From: Flavobacteriaceae bacterium
GTDB taxonomy: Bacteria; Bacteroidota; Bacteroidia; Flavobacteriales; Flavobacteriaceae
DNA length: 64,000 nt
Assembly (NCBI GenBank): GCA_014075215.1
Contig: CP046177.1
Location: 2,852,501 to 2,916,500, forward strand
Direction: 5' to 3'
Numbering within the stretch: position 1 is the stretch's first letter; every line of letters begins with the position of its first letter. The position numbers and the translations under genes are program-made. Shown one piece after another: positions 17,818 through 25,905 of the stretch. The notes under the pieces were generated by a model that made no database searches, was not told the DNA's origin, and saw only the letters and a list, made by a program, of their open reading frames with translations.

Positions 17818-18231
17818 TTAAGTTTTAATAAAATCTGTCCTATCAATGGGGGGAATTATACAATGTGGAAAGTCAGGCTCGAAAGTTAAGTCGTTTTCTC
17901 CGTTACTTGAGCCAAAAGTATAAGTCCTTGTTGAAGTTAAATTATTTATATATAGGTATATCCAATCTCCATTAGTATCTTTTAAGTTAGTAGCATCAAT
18001 AATAAAGTTCTTATTATCTCTGTACTTGACCATAATTCCTTTTGGTTGAGGTACACCTGTACCGTCTTTTGGAATAAGTACTTTACCGTTAATTAAACAT
18101 CCAAAAGTGTTAGCTCCAGTTTGTGTTATCGGAGGTAATTGGTCTTGTTCAATGGGGTCATCATTATTTGAGCAATTAAAAAATGTAATTACTACAAATA
18201 ATAAAACTGTTTTTAAAATGTTTGTTTTCAT
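17818..18231 (-). pseudogene. Lipoprotein (DUF6252-like), 3' end replaced by IS DNA
   Basis: A 137-residue frame with a lipoprotein signal peptide (lipobox FFNC, Cys20) followed by the pattern GANTFGCLINGKVLIPKDG, which resembles DUF6252-type lipoproteins of Bacteroidota. Native sequence ends near DFPHC (about residue 123); the last 14 residues are encoded by the terminal repeat of the IS3 element (end at 17860). The gene is therefore truncated with an IS-derived tail. Confidence 0.75.
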
Positions 18232-18275
18232 ATTTTAATTTTAAGTGGTTAAAAAAATTATTAAGGAAATTTGTT

Positions 18276-19485
18276 TTTAGTACATGACAAAAAATATAAT
18301 TAATTGATTATCAGTAAATTAAATGTTAAATAATTAAAATAAAGCATTGATTTTCAGTATATTAGAAGAATAACATCACTCATTTTTCTAATGAAAAAAA
18401 CCAATGCTTCCACTAAAAGTAGTGAATTAAATTCAGTTTTAAGTTCTCATTTCCAAGGTAAGATCAATTTGGCAAGAATCAAACTCATATCACATTTCAT
18501 TATCGCCCTCTGTAAGGTACAGACAGTTACCTTTGAAAAGGTAGCCAACGCTTTTGAGACCTCAGTAGATTCGAAGTCATCACTCAGACGTATTCAAAGA
18601 TTTATTGCTGATTATTCGTTGGATGGAGATTTGATCGCTCGTCTTATATTTAGTCTCCTTCCTAAGCAAGAGGGATTGATCTTGAGTATTGATAGGACCA
18701 ATTGGAAGTTTGGTCAGACCAACATCAACATTTTTAAGTTGGGAGTTGTCTATAAAGGTGTTGCCTTCCCATTGTTATTTACTATGTTAGATAAGCCAGG
18801 GAACTCTAACAGTCAGGAGCGTATTGATCTTGTGAATCGTTTCATAAGACTTTTTGGCAAAGATGTTATTAAATCCATTGTAGCCGATAGAGAGTTTGTA
18901 GGTAATCATTGGTTGGATTTCTTGAATACAAATGGAATCAAATATTATATCCGCATTCGAAACAACTTTAAGGTAGAGCTTCCTGATAAGAACAAAACCA
19001 TCAAAGTATTTCACTTGTTTAATCCACATAAGATCAATGAGTTTGTGTATTATCCTAAAATTGTACGTGTTAATGGTCAGCTTTGTTTCCTTTCCGGATG
19101 CAAGTTGTACCCAAAAAATGGAAAGCCTGATTTCTTAATCATTGTATCGTTCAACGCTCCTGATAAGGCCTTTGAACAATACAAAGAACGATGGCAGATA
19201 GAGATGTGTTTTAAAGCAATGAAAGCCAGTGGCTTTGATATTGAAAACACACACCTGCAAGATATTAAGCGTATTGAAAAATTAGTACTGCTTGTAATGA
19301 TGGCTTTCGTATGGTGTTACAAAGTTGGTATATATTTACATCAGATTAAGCCTATCAAAATAAAAAAGCATGGAAGAATGGCTAAAAGCATATTCAAATA
19401 TGGATTAGATTATATCGCTTCTGTGCTATTAAACCCTGTAAATCAAAACAATATGAACTTGACTAAATTTTTGTCATGTACTTAG
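18276..19485 (+). mobile_element. IS4-family insertion sequence, copy 2
   Basis: A 1210-bp element, the same as copy 1 but inverted. The flanks (AAATTTGTT before, GATATTTTT after) do not form a target duplication, in contrast to the perfect one at copy 1. This suggests that one side has been lost or recombined after insertion. Confidence 0.85.
18391..19485 (+). CDS. IS4-family transposase (copy 2)
   Basis: A 364-residue transposase identical to that of copy 1, with the DDE residues in IDRTNW, VADREF and the ERWQIEMCFK block. It is intact. Confidence 0.93.
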   Translation: MKKTNASTKSSELNSVLSSHFQGKINLARIKLISHFIIALCKVQTVTFEKVANAFETSVDSKSSLRRIQRFIADYSLDGDLIARLIFSLLPKQEGLILSIDRTNWKFGQTNINIFKLGVVYKGVAFPLLFTMLDKPGNSNSQERIDLVNRFIRLFGKDVIKSIVADREFVGNHWLDFLNTNGIKYYIRIRNNFKVELPDKNKTIKVFHLFNPHKINEFVYYPKIVRVNGQLCFLSGCKLYPKNGKPDFLIIVSFNAPDKAFEQYKERWQIEMCFKAMKASGFDIENTHLQDIKRIEKLVLLVMMAFVWCYKVGIYLHQIKPIKIKKHGRMAKSIFKYGLDYIASVLLNPVNQNNMNLTKFLSCT

Positions 19486-19496
19486 GATATTTTTAG

Positions 19497-20063
19497 TTAA
19501 AATTTCTTCAAAAAAATAATACTGTAAGAGCTTACATTAGATATATTATTAAAACTGTAATTTAAATTTCCTCCTAAAGAAAAAGATTGAGATGTATAAA
19601 ATAACAACTTTAATTTCAAAGGAAATGCTATAGACCCAACCCGAATGTTATTTTTAGTATTGTTTTGATTTTTAATAAACCCCCATCTATTTTCCCAAGT
19701 TTCATAATCTCTCTTATAGTAGCTTCCATTAAAATAACCTATTCCTAAATGTGTTTGTAAAAAAATCCATTTATATATTTTAAATTCTCTTCCATAAAGA
19801 AAATCTAACTCGATGTTATACCTTGAACCTTTAATCAAGATATCCCAATCAAAGCCTCTATTTAATGAAGCAGAAAATAAATTTCTTTTCCAATTGAACG
19901 TTGCATCAGTACTAAAATAAAAATTAGCATTACCATTTGGTCCTTTTGAGGGTTGGTATCCGCCAAAAGCAATAGAAACAGATTCAAACTTAATTTTATT
20001 ATTTTGCGAACTTAAATTTATTATATAAAAAACAGTAAATAGAAAAAATAGAATCTTTTGCAT
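19497..20063 (-). CDS. Exported protein, probable outer-membrane beta-barrel
   Basis: A 188-residue protein with a signal peptide (residues 1-19, ending NLSSQ). The rest alternates polar and aromatic residues (NIELDFLYGREF, WIFLQTHLGIGYF, FSLGGNLNYSF) and ends in Phe, as is usual for small beta-barrel outer-membrane proteins. No family is recognised. The stop codon lies 12 bases from the end of the IS4 element, so the C-terminus appears native. Confidence 0.6.
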   Translation of the reverse strand: MQKILFFLFTVFYIINLSSQNNKIKFESVSIAFGGYQPSKGPNGNANFYFSTDATFNWKRNLFSASLNRGFDWDILIKGSRYNIELDFLYGREFKIYKWIFLQTHLGIGYFNGSYYKRDYETWENRWGFIKNQNNTKNNIRVGSIAFPLKLKLLFYTSQSFSLGGNLNYSFNNISNVSSYSIIFLKKF

Positions 20064-20301
20064 AATTATACATTTGGAATAAATTTTATTCTGCTAAGTA
20101 AATAAAGAAAAGTGCACTATACAATTATTATATTTTGATATTTATAAATTGCTGTCTGATATTTATAAATATCAAGTATGTGTTTAACTTTTATTAAGAT
20201 AAACAAGATACTGATAGCTTAGGGGTTATTACTTCTATTTATATAAGCAATATAAAATGATTACTTTTGCTCTTAAGTAGTATAAAAATGACCTTTAAAA
20301 A

Positions 20302-20877
20302 TTGAGTGTAGAAGATTTTTTTAATTTATTCTTGCTAATTAGTGCAATTCATGGTTTTGTTTTTTGTTTGGTTTTATACTTTTCAAAAGAAGGCAGGAAT
20401 AAAGTATTGATTTTCATTAACCTTTTAGCCTTAGCTATATCTTTAAACAATTTTCAATCTTGGGTCTTAGTTAAAGATTTTTTTCGAGGTAATGTTTTTC
20501 TAAGGTATTTTGAAGTCTCTTGGCATTTTTGGGTTGCTCCTTTTTTTTACTTATTTCTCTGTCATTATTTAAATTTAAATAAAAAGAGTATCCAGATTTT
20601 AAAAATTATTATACCCTCTTTCTGCATTTTTTTAATAATGAGATTTGGATTTTATATATACAACCAAGAAGTAAATAGTGATGCCTTAAGTTTTTTTAGA
20701 AAGTATGTCATAATTGAGGAAATCATTAGTAGTATATTTTCTTTGTCTATTTTTATTTATTCCTATAAAATATATAAAACAGTTAAAGAGTCAAAAAAAC
20801 AATCTAATGTAACCTCGTATGATGATTTAAACTGGATTCGTGTATTTTTTAGATTAGGGTTTGTAAGCTTCCCCTAA
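20302..20877 (+). pseudogene. Membrane sensor part of an AraC-type regulator, C-terminal HTH lost
   Basis: 191 codons from a TTG start. Six or so hydrophobic segments are followed by a cytoplasmic linker YDDLNWIRVFFRLG, which in flavobacterial transmembrane AraC regulators precedes the DNA-binding domain. The frame enters the inverted repeat of the IS at 20862 and stops after VSFP, so the HTH domain is absent, and it does not reappear beyond the IS. The regulator cannot bind DNA. An ATG at 20288 is in a different, short frame. Confidence 0.68.
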
Positions 20878-21740
20878 TTAGAACTGTTTAAATTTCTAAT
20901 ATTTGATAAATTTATTGTTTTAATTCTCTTGGAGCTAGCCCCAAGAGAATTAATTTCTGCGTATTTTATTGGCGATAATCTACCAAGCCCGTCATGGGGT
21001 CGATGATGATTATAATCATACATCCAATCTTGGGTTTGTTCTCTTACTTGGTTAATGTTCTCAAAAATATATTTATCAATAACTCCTCGCCTATAAGTTC
21101 CATTAAATCTCTCTACAAATGCATTTTGAGTTGGTTTGACAGGGTGAATATAGGTAAACTCTATGTCATGCATTTGGCTCCATACAGCGGTGATATTAGC
21201 AATGAACTCCGGGCCATTATCCATACGTATCTTATTGGGCTTTCCTCTTCTATTAACAAGATCGTTAAGTACCCAAAACACACGATTACTTGGTAAAGAA
21301 AAATCTACTTCTATATGTAATGCCTCTCTATTACAGTCATCGATAATAGTAAAGGCTCTAAAACGTCTTTTGTTCTCAAGGGTATCGGTAACAAAATCCA
21401 TACTCCATGTATCATTAAGATTTTCCGGAACCTCTAATGGTTCTTTCACTCTAGATGGTAATCGTTTTTTTACTTTACCACGTAGAGGAAGTCCTAATGC
21501 TTTGTAAACCCTATACAATCGTTTATGATTCCATGGTTTGCCTTGATTACGTAAACGACTATAAGCCTTCCAAAAACCTTCTTCTCAATGTTGAACTGCT
21601 TTTTCTTGTAAAGCGAGCTCTATCTCAGTATCGGCTTTGGGTAACGGTTTATAATAATAAACACTCTTGCTCATATTTAAGACTCGGCACGCCCTGCTAA
21701 TACCATAATGTGCAAGTGTTTTACTTATCGTTCTCTTACG
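20874..21740 (-). pseudogene. IS3-family transposase OrfB (type 2) with internal stop
   Basis: Minus-strand frame from about 21740 with DDE residues in WSMDFVTD, IRMDNGPEF and AFVERFNGTY. A TGA at 21587..21585 interrupts the frame after LQEKAVQH, just before EEGFWKAYSRL. The 214-residue part from 21518 is open but lacks the N-terminal region. Inactive unless the stop is read through. Confidence 0.85.
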
Positions 21741-21748
21741 GCAAGGCT

Positions 21749-21973
21749 TTAAAGCTTTTTTGCAATAACCTCTTTTGCCATTTGATGATCTAAGGCTAGA
21801 GAAGCATACATCTGGTTGAGCATCCGGTTCTCACCCTCAAGCTCTTTGACGCAACGTAACTCTCCGGAACTCATCCCGGCATATTTAGAACGCCACTTGT
21901 AAAAAGTTGCTGAAATAAACCCATGTTCCCTGCTAATCTCTACAACTGTTTTCCCTTGATCAAACTCTTTCAA
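21749..21973 (-). CDS. IS3-family OrfA (type 2)
   Basis: Helix-turn-helix protein of the same element: KEFDQGKTVVEISREHGFISATFYKW is the HTH, followed by a leucine-zipper-like ELEGENRMLNQMYASLAL. The frame stays open upstream of the ATG at 21973 (KRKSKFSPSHLAKIL), so the real start lies further out, but no ATG is found there. Confidence 0.75.
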   Translation of the reverse strand: MKEFDQGKTVVEISREHGFISATFYKWRSKYAGMSSGELRCVKELEGENRMLNQMYASLALDHQMAKEVIAKKL

Positions 21974-22079
21974 AATCTTTGCAAGATGTGAAGGTGAAAA
22001 TTTACTCTTTCGCTTTGTTTGTCTATTGAAAGTTAAAATTAATCTTTCTAATTTTAAACAGTTCGGTTTTTAGGGAAGA

Positions 22080-22472
22080 TTACACTTGTACCATCTCATC
22101 AGTAATGTTTCCTGTACTCCAAACGCCATAACCAATAGCCCAAAAATGTCTACCCCAATAACGTTTACTCAATTCTGGATATTCTGCTTGAAGTCGTCGA
22201 GATGTTCTTCCCTTCAAGCGTTTAACAATATCACTAATATTTTGAGACGGTCGGTATTCGATGTGAATATGTACGTGATCCTTGCTTATCACCCCTTTAA
22301 GAATTCGTACACCCTCAGAATCGCAAACTTGTTTAACCAAATCTCGTTTAACCAAATCTCGGCAACGTTTCTGAATGTCACCTTTGAGAACATGATAACG
22401 ATATTTTGTAACCCAAACTATGTGCGCAGTAAGCCAAGATACAGTATGTCCAAGTCGCATTTGTTCTTTCAC
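22080..22472 (-). pseudogene. IS200/IS605-type TnpA transposase, C-terminus lost
   Basis: 130 codons of a Y1 HUH transposase; the metal-binding motif is HVHIHIEY (about 73-80) and the family block YWGRHFWAIGYGVWSTGNITDEM is present. The frame runs into the adjacent IS at TGTAA and stops before the helix that carries the catalytic tyrosine, so the enzyme is dead. A 15-bp tandem duplication (22331..22345 and 22346..22360) inserts five residues (DLVKR/DLVKQ). Confidence 0.8.
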
Positions 22473-22581
22473 AATTCAAAGATACAAAAGTGTGTAGCAA
22501 CTGAAAGTCTTGCACTGAAAGTGCATAGTTTCAACTAACGATTGAGACCAATGAAATAAAAAAATTTGGAGAATTTTCGCT

Positions 22582-22725
22582 TTATTCCTTGTCTTGCAAA
22601 CTCTCCTCAAAAGCCAATAATTCTGTCCGTTCTTGCAAAATTTCTGCAATTAATTCTTGTTGCGGAAGTTTTGTTAAATCAATCTGTTGGTTGAGGCGAT
22701 GGGAAAACCAGTTGTGTGTATCCAT
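22582..22725 (-). CDS. Small 47-residue ORF of unknown function
   Basis: ATG at 22725 to TAA at 22582. The product is hydrophilic and helical in character (LNQQIDLTKLPQQELIAEIL, then QERTELLAFEESLQDKE) and not of low complexity. Base use resembles the neighbouring fic gene more than the IS elements. It may be a small gene of the decayed island or the remnant of a larger one; no family is recognised. Confidence 0.35.
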   Translation of the reverse strand: MDTHNWFSHRLNQQIDLTKLPQQELIAEILQERTELLAFEESLQDKE

Positions 22726-22774
22726 AAGGGTAAATGCTAAGAGGCAATGAAAACCTTACAGATTATTGAACTCA

Positions 22775-22874
22775 GTAAGGCTGGCGACCCTTTCGAATCA
22801 TTCCGCCCGAGGGCGGAATATTGCAACGACAATACCAGCCTTACAAAGGCCAATAATTAGATTGTCGTTGCAAT
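22775..22874 (+). ncRNA. Highly structured segment with interlocking stems (possible structured RNA)
   Basis: Three perfect inverted repeats lie within 100 bases: GTAAGGCTGG (22775..22784) with CCAGCCTTAC (22835..22844); ATTCCGCCC with GGGCGGAAT (22800..22819, 2-base loop); ATTGCAACGACAAT (22820..22833) with ATTGTCGTTGCAAT (22861..22874). The last pair crosses the first, giving a pseudoknot if it folds as RNA. It lies about 330 bases upstream of fic in the same orientation, between two decayed mobile genes. Function unknown; it could also be a recombination or transfer site. Confidence 0.4.
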
Positions 22875-23204
22875 CTAATACCAGAGGGTTAGGAGAAAGA
22901 AGTGTTACCACTTGGTTTTCCGTCCTTGGCTTATGATAACAGTATCATAAGACAGAAAAATATTGTCAAATATTTTTGGGGTTGTGAGGGGCATCACCCC
23001 GCCCAAGTGCAAACTGTTTTACGAATTTTTTTCGTAAAACTTGCATACTTGCACTACAATTTCCGTTTCTTAACTTTATATGACAATACTTCTCTTTCTA
23101 AATATGACTGGAGCAATTTTTTAAAAATCCTCTTAAATTATTTTGCTTTCCCTCTCATTTGTGAGAGGATTTCAATAGTTTTGTGAGAGATAAAATTTAC
23201 CACT
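22875..23204. other. Non-coding region with hairpins upstream of fic
   Basis: About 330 bases without a convincing gene. A perfect 9-bp hairpin GTTTTACGA/TCGTAAAAC lies around 23019..23042, flanked by copies of a TGCAA motif. A G/C-rich imperfect hairpin, GGGGTTGTG/CATCACCCC, lies around 22979..23001. One of these could be a terminator or belong to a lost IS end. Confidence 0.4.
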
Positions 23205-24245
23205 ATGCAATTCACCAATCGCCAACAAGCTATTATAACCCTGATTCAAGAAAATCAACCCATAGGAATATCCGCAATTAAGGCACAATTACCTGATCCT
23301 ATCAGTACGCAAACCCTTAACCGTGATTTAGCTGATTTGGTAGCCCAAAATGCCCTCCAAAAACTCGGCAAGGGTCGCGCCACGACCTATCAAATATCAT
23401 CTCATTATCAACTATTTGCCCCTTTTTCTGATCAGTATTTTTTACAAGACCCAGACCAGCGTGGGGGTGCAACCAGTTTTAATTTCGGCATTATTCCTCT
23501 CCTGAGCGACATAGCCATATTTACTCCTCATGAGCAACAAGAATTAGCTCAATACCAAGCGCAATACCAACACAACCGTTCGCAATTATCAGCTGTTTTA
23601 CGTAAGAAAGAAACCGAACGTCTCACTATCGAACTGAGTTGGAAATCGGCTCAAATCGAGGGGAATACTTATTCTTTGCTTGATACAGAAAGATTATTTC
23701 AAGAACAACAAGCCGCCAAAGACAAAACAGCAGAAGAAACCCAAATGCTCCTCAACCATAAATCTACCCTCCAATATTTATGGAAAGAACAAGATGTAGC
23801 CAAAACGCTCACCGTACGATTACTAGAAGAAATTCACAGTTTACTCATGGAAGATCTTGGTATCAATCGCAATATTCGATCTCGATCAGTCGGTATTACG
23901 GGAACTTCCTATCGACCATTGGATAATGAGTTTCAGATTCGGGAGCAACTAGAAGCCATGTGTCAGCTCATCAATGACAAAGACAATGTTTTTGAGAAAG
24001 CCCTCTTAGCCCTCGTGCTGATTTCCTACATTCAACCTTTTGAAGATGGGAACAAACGAACTGGACGCATGATTAGCACTGCCTTACTCTTAGCAGGTGA
24101 TGCCTGTCCACTCTCATACCGAAGTGTTGATTCGCTCGATTACAAAAAATCAATGCTGTTCTTTTATGAGCAAAACAACATCGGTGCCTTTAAAAAAATA
24201 TTCCTGGAACAAAGCCAGTTTGGGGTCAACAATTATTTTCTTTAA
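23205..24245 (+). CDS. Fic-domain protein with N-terminal winged helix; catalytic His replaced by Gln
   Basis: 346 residues. Residues 1-70 look like a winged helix (NRQQAIITLIQENQPIGISAIKAQL...), then the Fic domain. The intrinsic inhibitory motif S148-A-Q-I-E152-G153 is present, as in class II Fic AMP-transferases. The active-site loop reads YIQPFEDGNKRTGR: the His of the usual HPFxDGNxR motif is Gln277 (codon CAA, 24033..24035). Fic enzymes normally transfer AMP to target hydroxyl groups using that His, so activity is doubtful or altered. The gene is less AT-rich than its neighbours and ends against the decayed recombinase, a sign of transfer. Confidence 0.88.
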   Translation: MQFTNRQQAIITLIQENQPIGISAIKAQLPDPISTQTLNRDLADLVAQNALQKLGKGRATTYQISSHYQLFAPFSDQYFLQDPDQRGGATSFNFGIIPLLSDIAIFTPHEQQELAQYQAQYQHNRSQLSAVLRKKETERLTIELSWKSAQIEGNTYSLLDTERLFQEQQAAKDKTAEETQMLLNHKSTLQYLWKEQDVAKTLTVRLLEEIHSLLMEDLGINRNIRSRSVGITGTSYRPLDNEFQIREQLEAMCQLINDKDNVFEKALLALVLISYIQPFEDGNKRTGRMISTALLLAGDACPLSYRSVDSLDYKKSMLFFYEQNNIGAFKKIFLEQSQFGVNNYFL

Positions 24246-25154
24246 AAATTCACCACTTTTTCGAGGGCTTCATCGGTTTCTTCGTGAATAAAGTTCCGCT
24301 GATAGTTCACCGTCGTGGTAATTGAGGAATGACGGTAGAGTTTCTGGAGAACTTGGACCGGAATACTCCCCCTGCCAAACTTCTAAAGGTATGGCGAGCA
24401 ATGTGCATCGAGAGTTTTTTCTCTATGTCCGTTTTTTGGCGAATTTTTTCCAGATGTCGATTAAGATTTCTGGTAATGGTTTTGATTCTCATAGCAACTT
24501 GAGTGGGGTTGTTGAGGTTTGTTGCCTGTCAGATTCGGGAGGACAAAGTCCTGTGCGCTTTGTTTCTCTGCTTCGTAGTATCTGAGAATTCCTTCAGCTT
24601 TTTTTGGAATTTTGAGGGAAACGAGTTTTGGTTTTTATTCATACGGTAGTACAAACGACCGTCTCTGACGTACTGCCACCGGATCTGGAGTAAGTCCCCA
24701 CTCTGACACCTGCCAAGTAAAAACTGAGCAACCACACCCGTCTGGCGTGGTCTTGGGCGGGGGTAAGATTGTCTATTCGTTCCAGTTGTTTTACCTCGGC
24801 TTTATTCAGCCCCACTTTTTCTGATTCGGGGAGTTTTATCTGGATTTTGCCTTTGCCAAACGCATAGTATTGACGGTCTATATATCCTTGGTTGATGGCA
24901 CGGTTATAAATAGTCCGTATCAAGATAAAATAATTCATCACTGTTCTCTGTGATGCGTTACGTTGTTGTTTGAGGTGGGCTTCGAAACGTTCTAAATACG
25001 GAACGGTGATCGTGGTCAATGGCAACGGGTCTTGTTGGGTAAATGCTCGCCAAATTTTGAGGCGTCCTTGGACGATCTTATACTGGTTGATTTGTTTTCT
25101 GTCCTTCAAGCGTTGGAGATGTTGCTCGGCAAAGGTGAAGAAATAATTGATAGC
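24242..25154 (-). pseudogene. Tyrosine recombinase (integrase), multiply frameshifted
   Basis: The SAM-like core-binding domain is intact in one frame (AEQHLQRLKDRKQ to TPAQDHARRVWLLSFYLAGVRVG). The catalytic domain then continues through at least four frameshifts (near 24700, 24590, 24530 and 24390). The catalytic Arg (LAGVR), the HIARHTFRSLAG block and the terminal VNYQRNFIHEETDEALEKVV with the Tyr can all be found in successive frames. The N-terminal arm-binding domain is missing where repeat A begins. Its stop overlaps the fic stop. It was probably the integrase of the island. Confidence 0.85.
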
Positions 25155-25227
25155 TGTTACACAAAAAAACTTCAACAAAGCTAAAACTTCTGATTTTCGC
25201 TTAAACCCAAAAAGTCTAAACGAGTTC
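25151..25227 (-). mobile_element. Repeat A, truncated copy (one end only)
   Basis: About 77 bases matching one end of repeat A (GAACTCGTTTAGACTTTTTGG... through the TTGAAG segment). The other half is absent and is replaced by the recombinase pseudogene. The outer flank is AAT. Confidence 0.7.
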
Positions 25228-25376
25228 AATTTACCAAAGTTATTGAAATATTATTTTTGACAAAAAATAACAAAAAGAATACTTTTGTGCTAACCTTGCC
25301 AAGATTTATCTCCTGTACAGAAATGACCATTTTTAAATCAGAAATAGCATACGTTAGGTAAATGGAGGTAAAATAG

Positions 25377-25384
25377 TATATTTG
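25377..25384 (+). promoter_or_regulatory. -7 element of ychF
   Basis: TATATTTG, 19 bases before the ATG at 25404; it fits TAnnTTTG. Confidence 0.55.
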
Positions 25385-25740
25385 CAGCCACAAAATTTTT
25401 AGAATGAAAGCCGGAATTGTAGGATTACCCAATGTAGGAAAATCAACCTTGTTTAACTGCTTATCCAATGCAAAAGTGCAAAGTGCAAACTTTCCTTTTT
25501 GTACGATAGAACCTAACCTGGGTGTTGTAAATGTTCCGGATATACGATTAGAAAAATTAGAAAAACTGGTAGCACCGGAAAAAGTGATTCCTGCTACGGT
25601 TGAAATTGTAGATATTGCCTTTAGATTAGCAAATAGAAATAATTACTTAAAATAAAAACATAATAGTTATGATGAAATTTCTTTTTTTGCTTCTTTTTTT
25701 CTTTGTTAATAACTCTTATTTTGTTGATAACCAAAAACAC

Positions 25741-25879
25741 AAAAGAACGGAGTGAACTTTAGCGGCCAGCTAGCTTTTTAGAGCCATCCCCCGTATTAGT
25801 CTCCGTTCTTTTTAAAAGTTACTTAGAACCATATAGAATTTCAGTTTCTGCCCTTATTAAAGGTCTTAGTTTAAGTAAC
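25741..25879 (+). ncRNA. Candidate bridge RNA of the IS110 element
   Basis: The non-coding leader holds two stem-loops. The first has a perfect 12-bp stem AAAAGAACGGAG/CTCCGTTCTTTT (25741..25752 and 25801..25812) with a 48-base loop containing AGCGG and CCCCCGTATT. The second has stem GTTACTTA/TAAGTAAC (25818..25825 and 25872..25879). IS110 recombinases are known to use an RNA from this region whose two internal loops pair with target and donor DNA. The insertion site reads GC/GGGG, which overlaps the AGCGG and CCCCCG loop sequences. Confidence 0.6.
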
Positions 25880-25905
25880 TATTATTAATATCTAATTACA
25901 AAATT

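Larger units (their letters stand above)
16521..17860 (+). mobile_element. IS3-family insertion sequence (type 1), copy 1
   Basis: A 1340-bp element bounded by TATAATT(C/T)CCCC...GGGGGGAATTATA. It is nearly identical to the 1336-bp copy at 57312..58647. The length difference is explained by one extra T near 16672 and one extra GAT near 16750. No clear target duplication is seen. The right end interrupts the lipoprotein gene at 17818..18231. Confidence 0.85.
20862..22085 (-). mobile_element. IS3-family insertion sequence (type 2), inactivated
   Basis: About 1224 bp with ends TGTAAGCTTCCCCTAA and, inverted, TGTAATCTTCCCTAAAA, followed by shared GAACTGTTTAAA; TGT...ACA termini are normal for IS3. 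No target duplication is seen. It abuts a truncated regulator on the left and a truncated IS200 transposase on the right, so a deletion or rearrangement accompanied or followed insertion. Confidence 0.8.

Noticed and set aside
15174..18275. Composite transposon formed by the two IS4 copies
   Set aside because: The enclosed START-like gene and tRNA look like core genes, and the outer flanks do not form a shared target duplication.
22902..23186. Plus-strand frame of 94 codons before fic
   Set aside because: It reads through hairpins and has no recognisable features.
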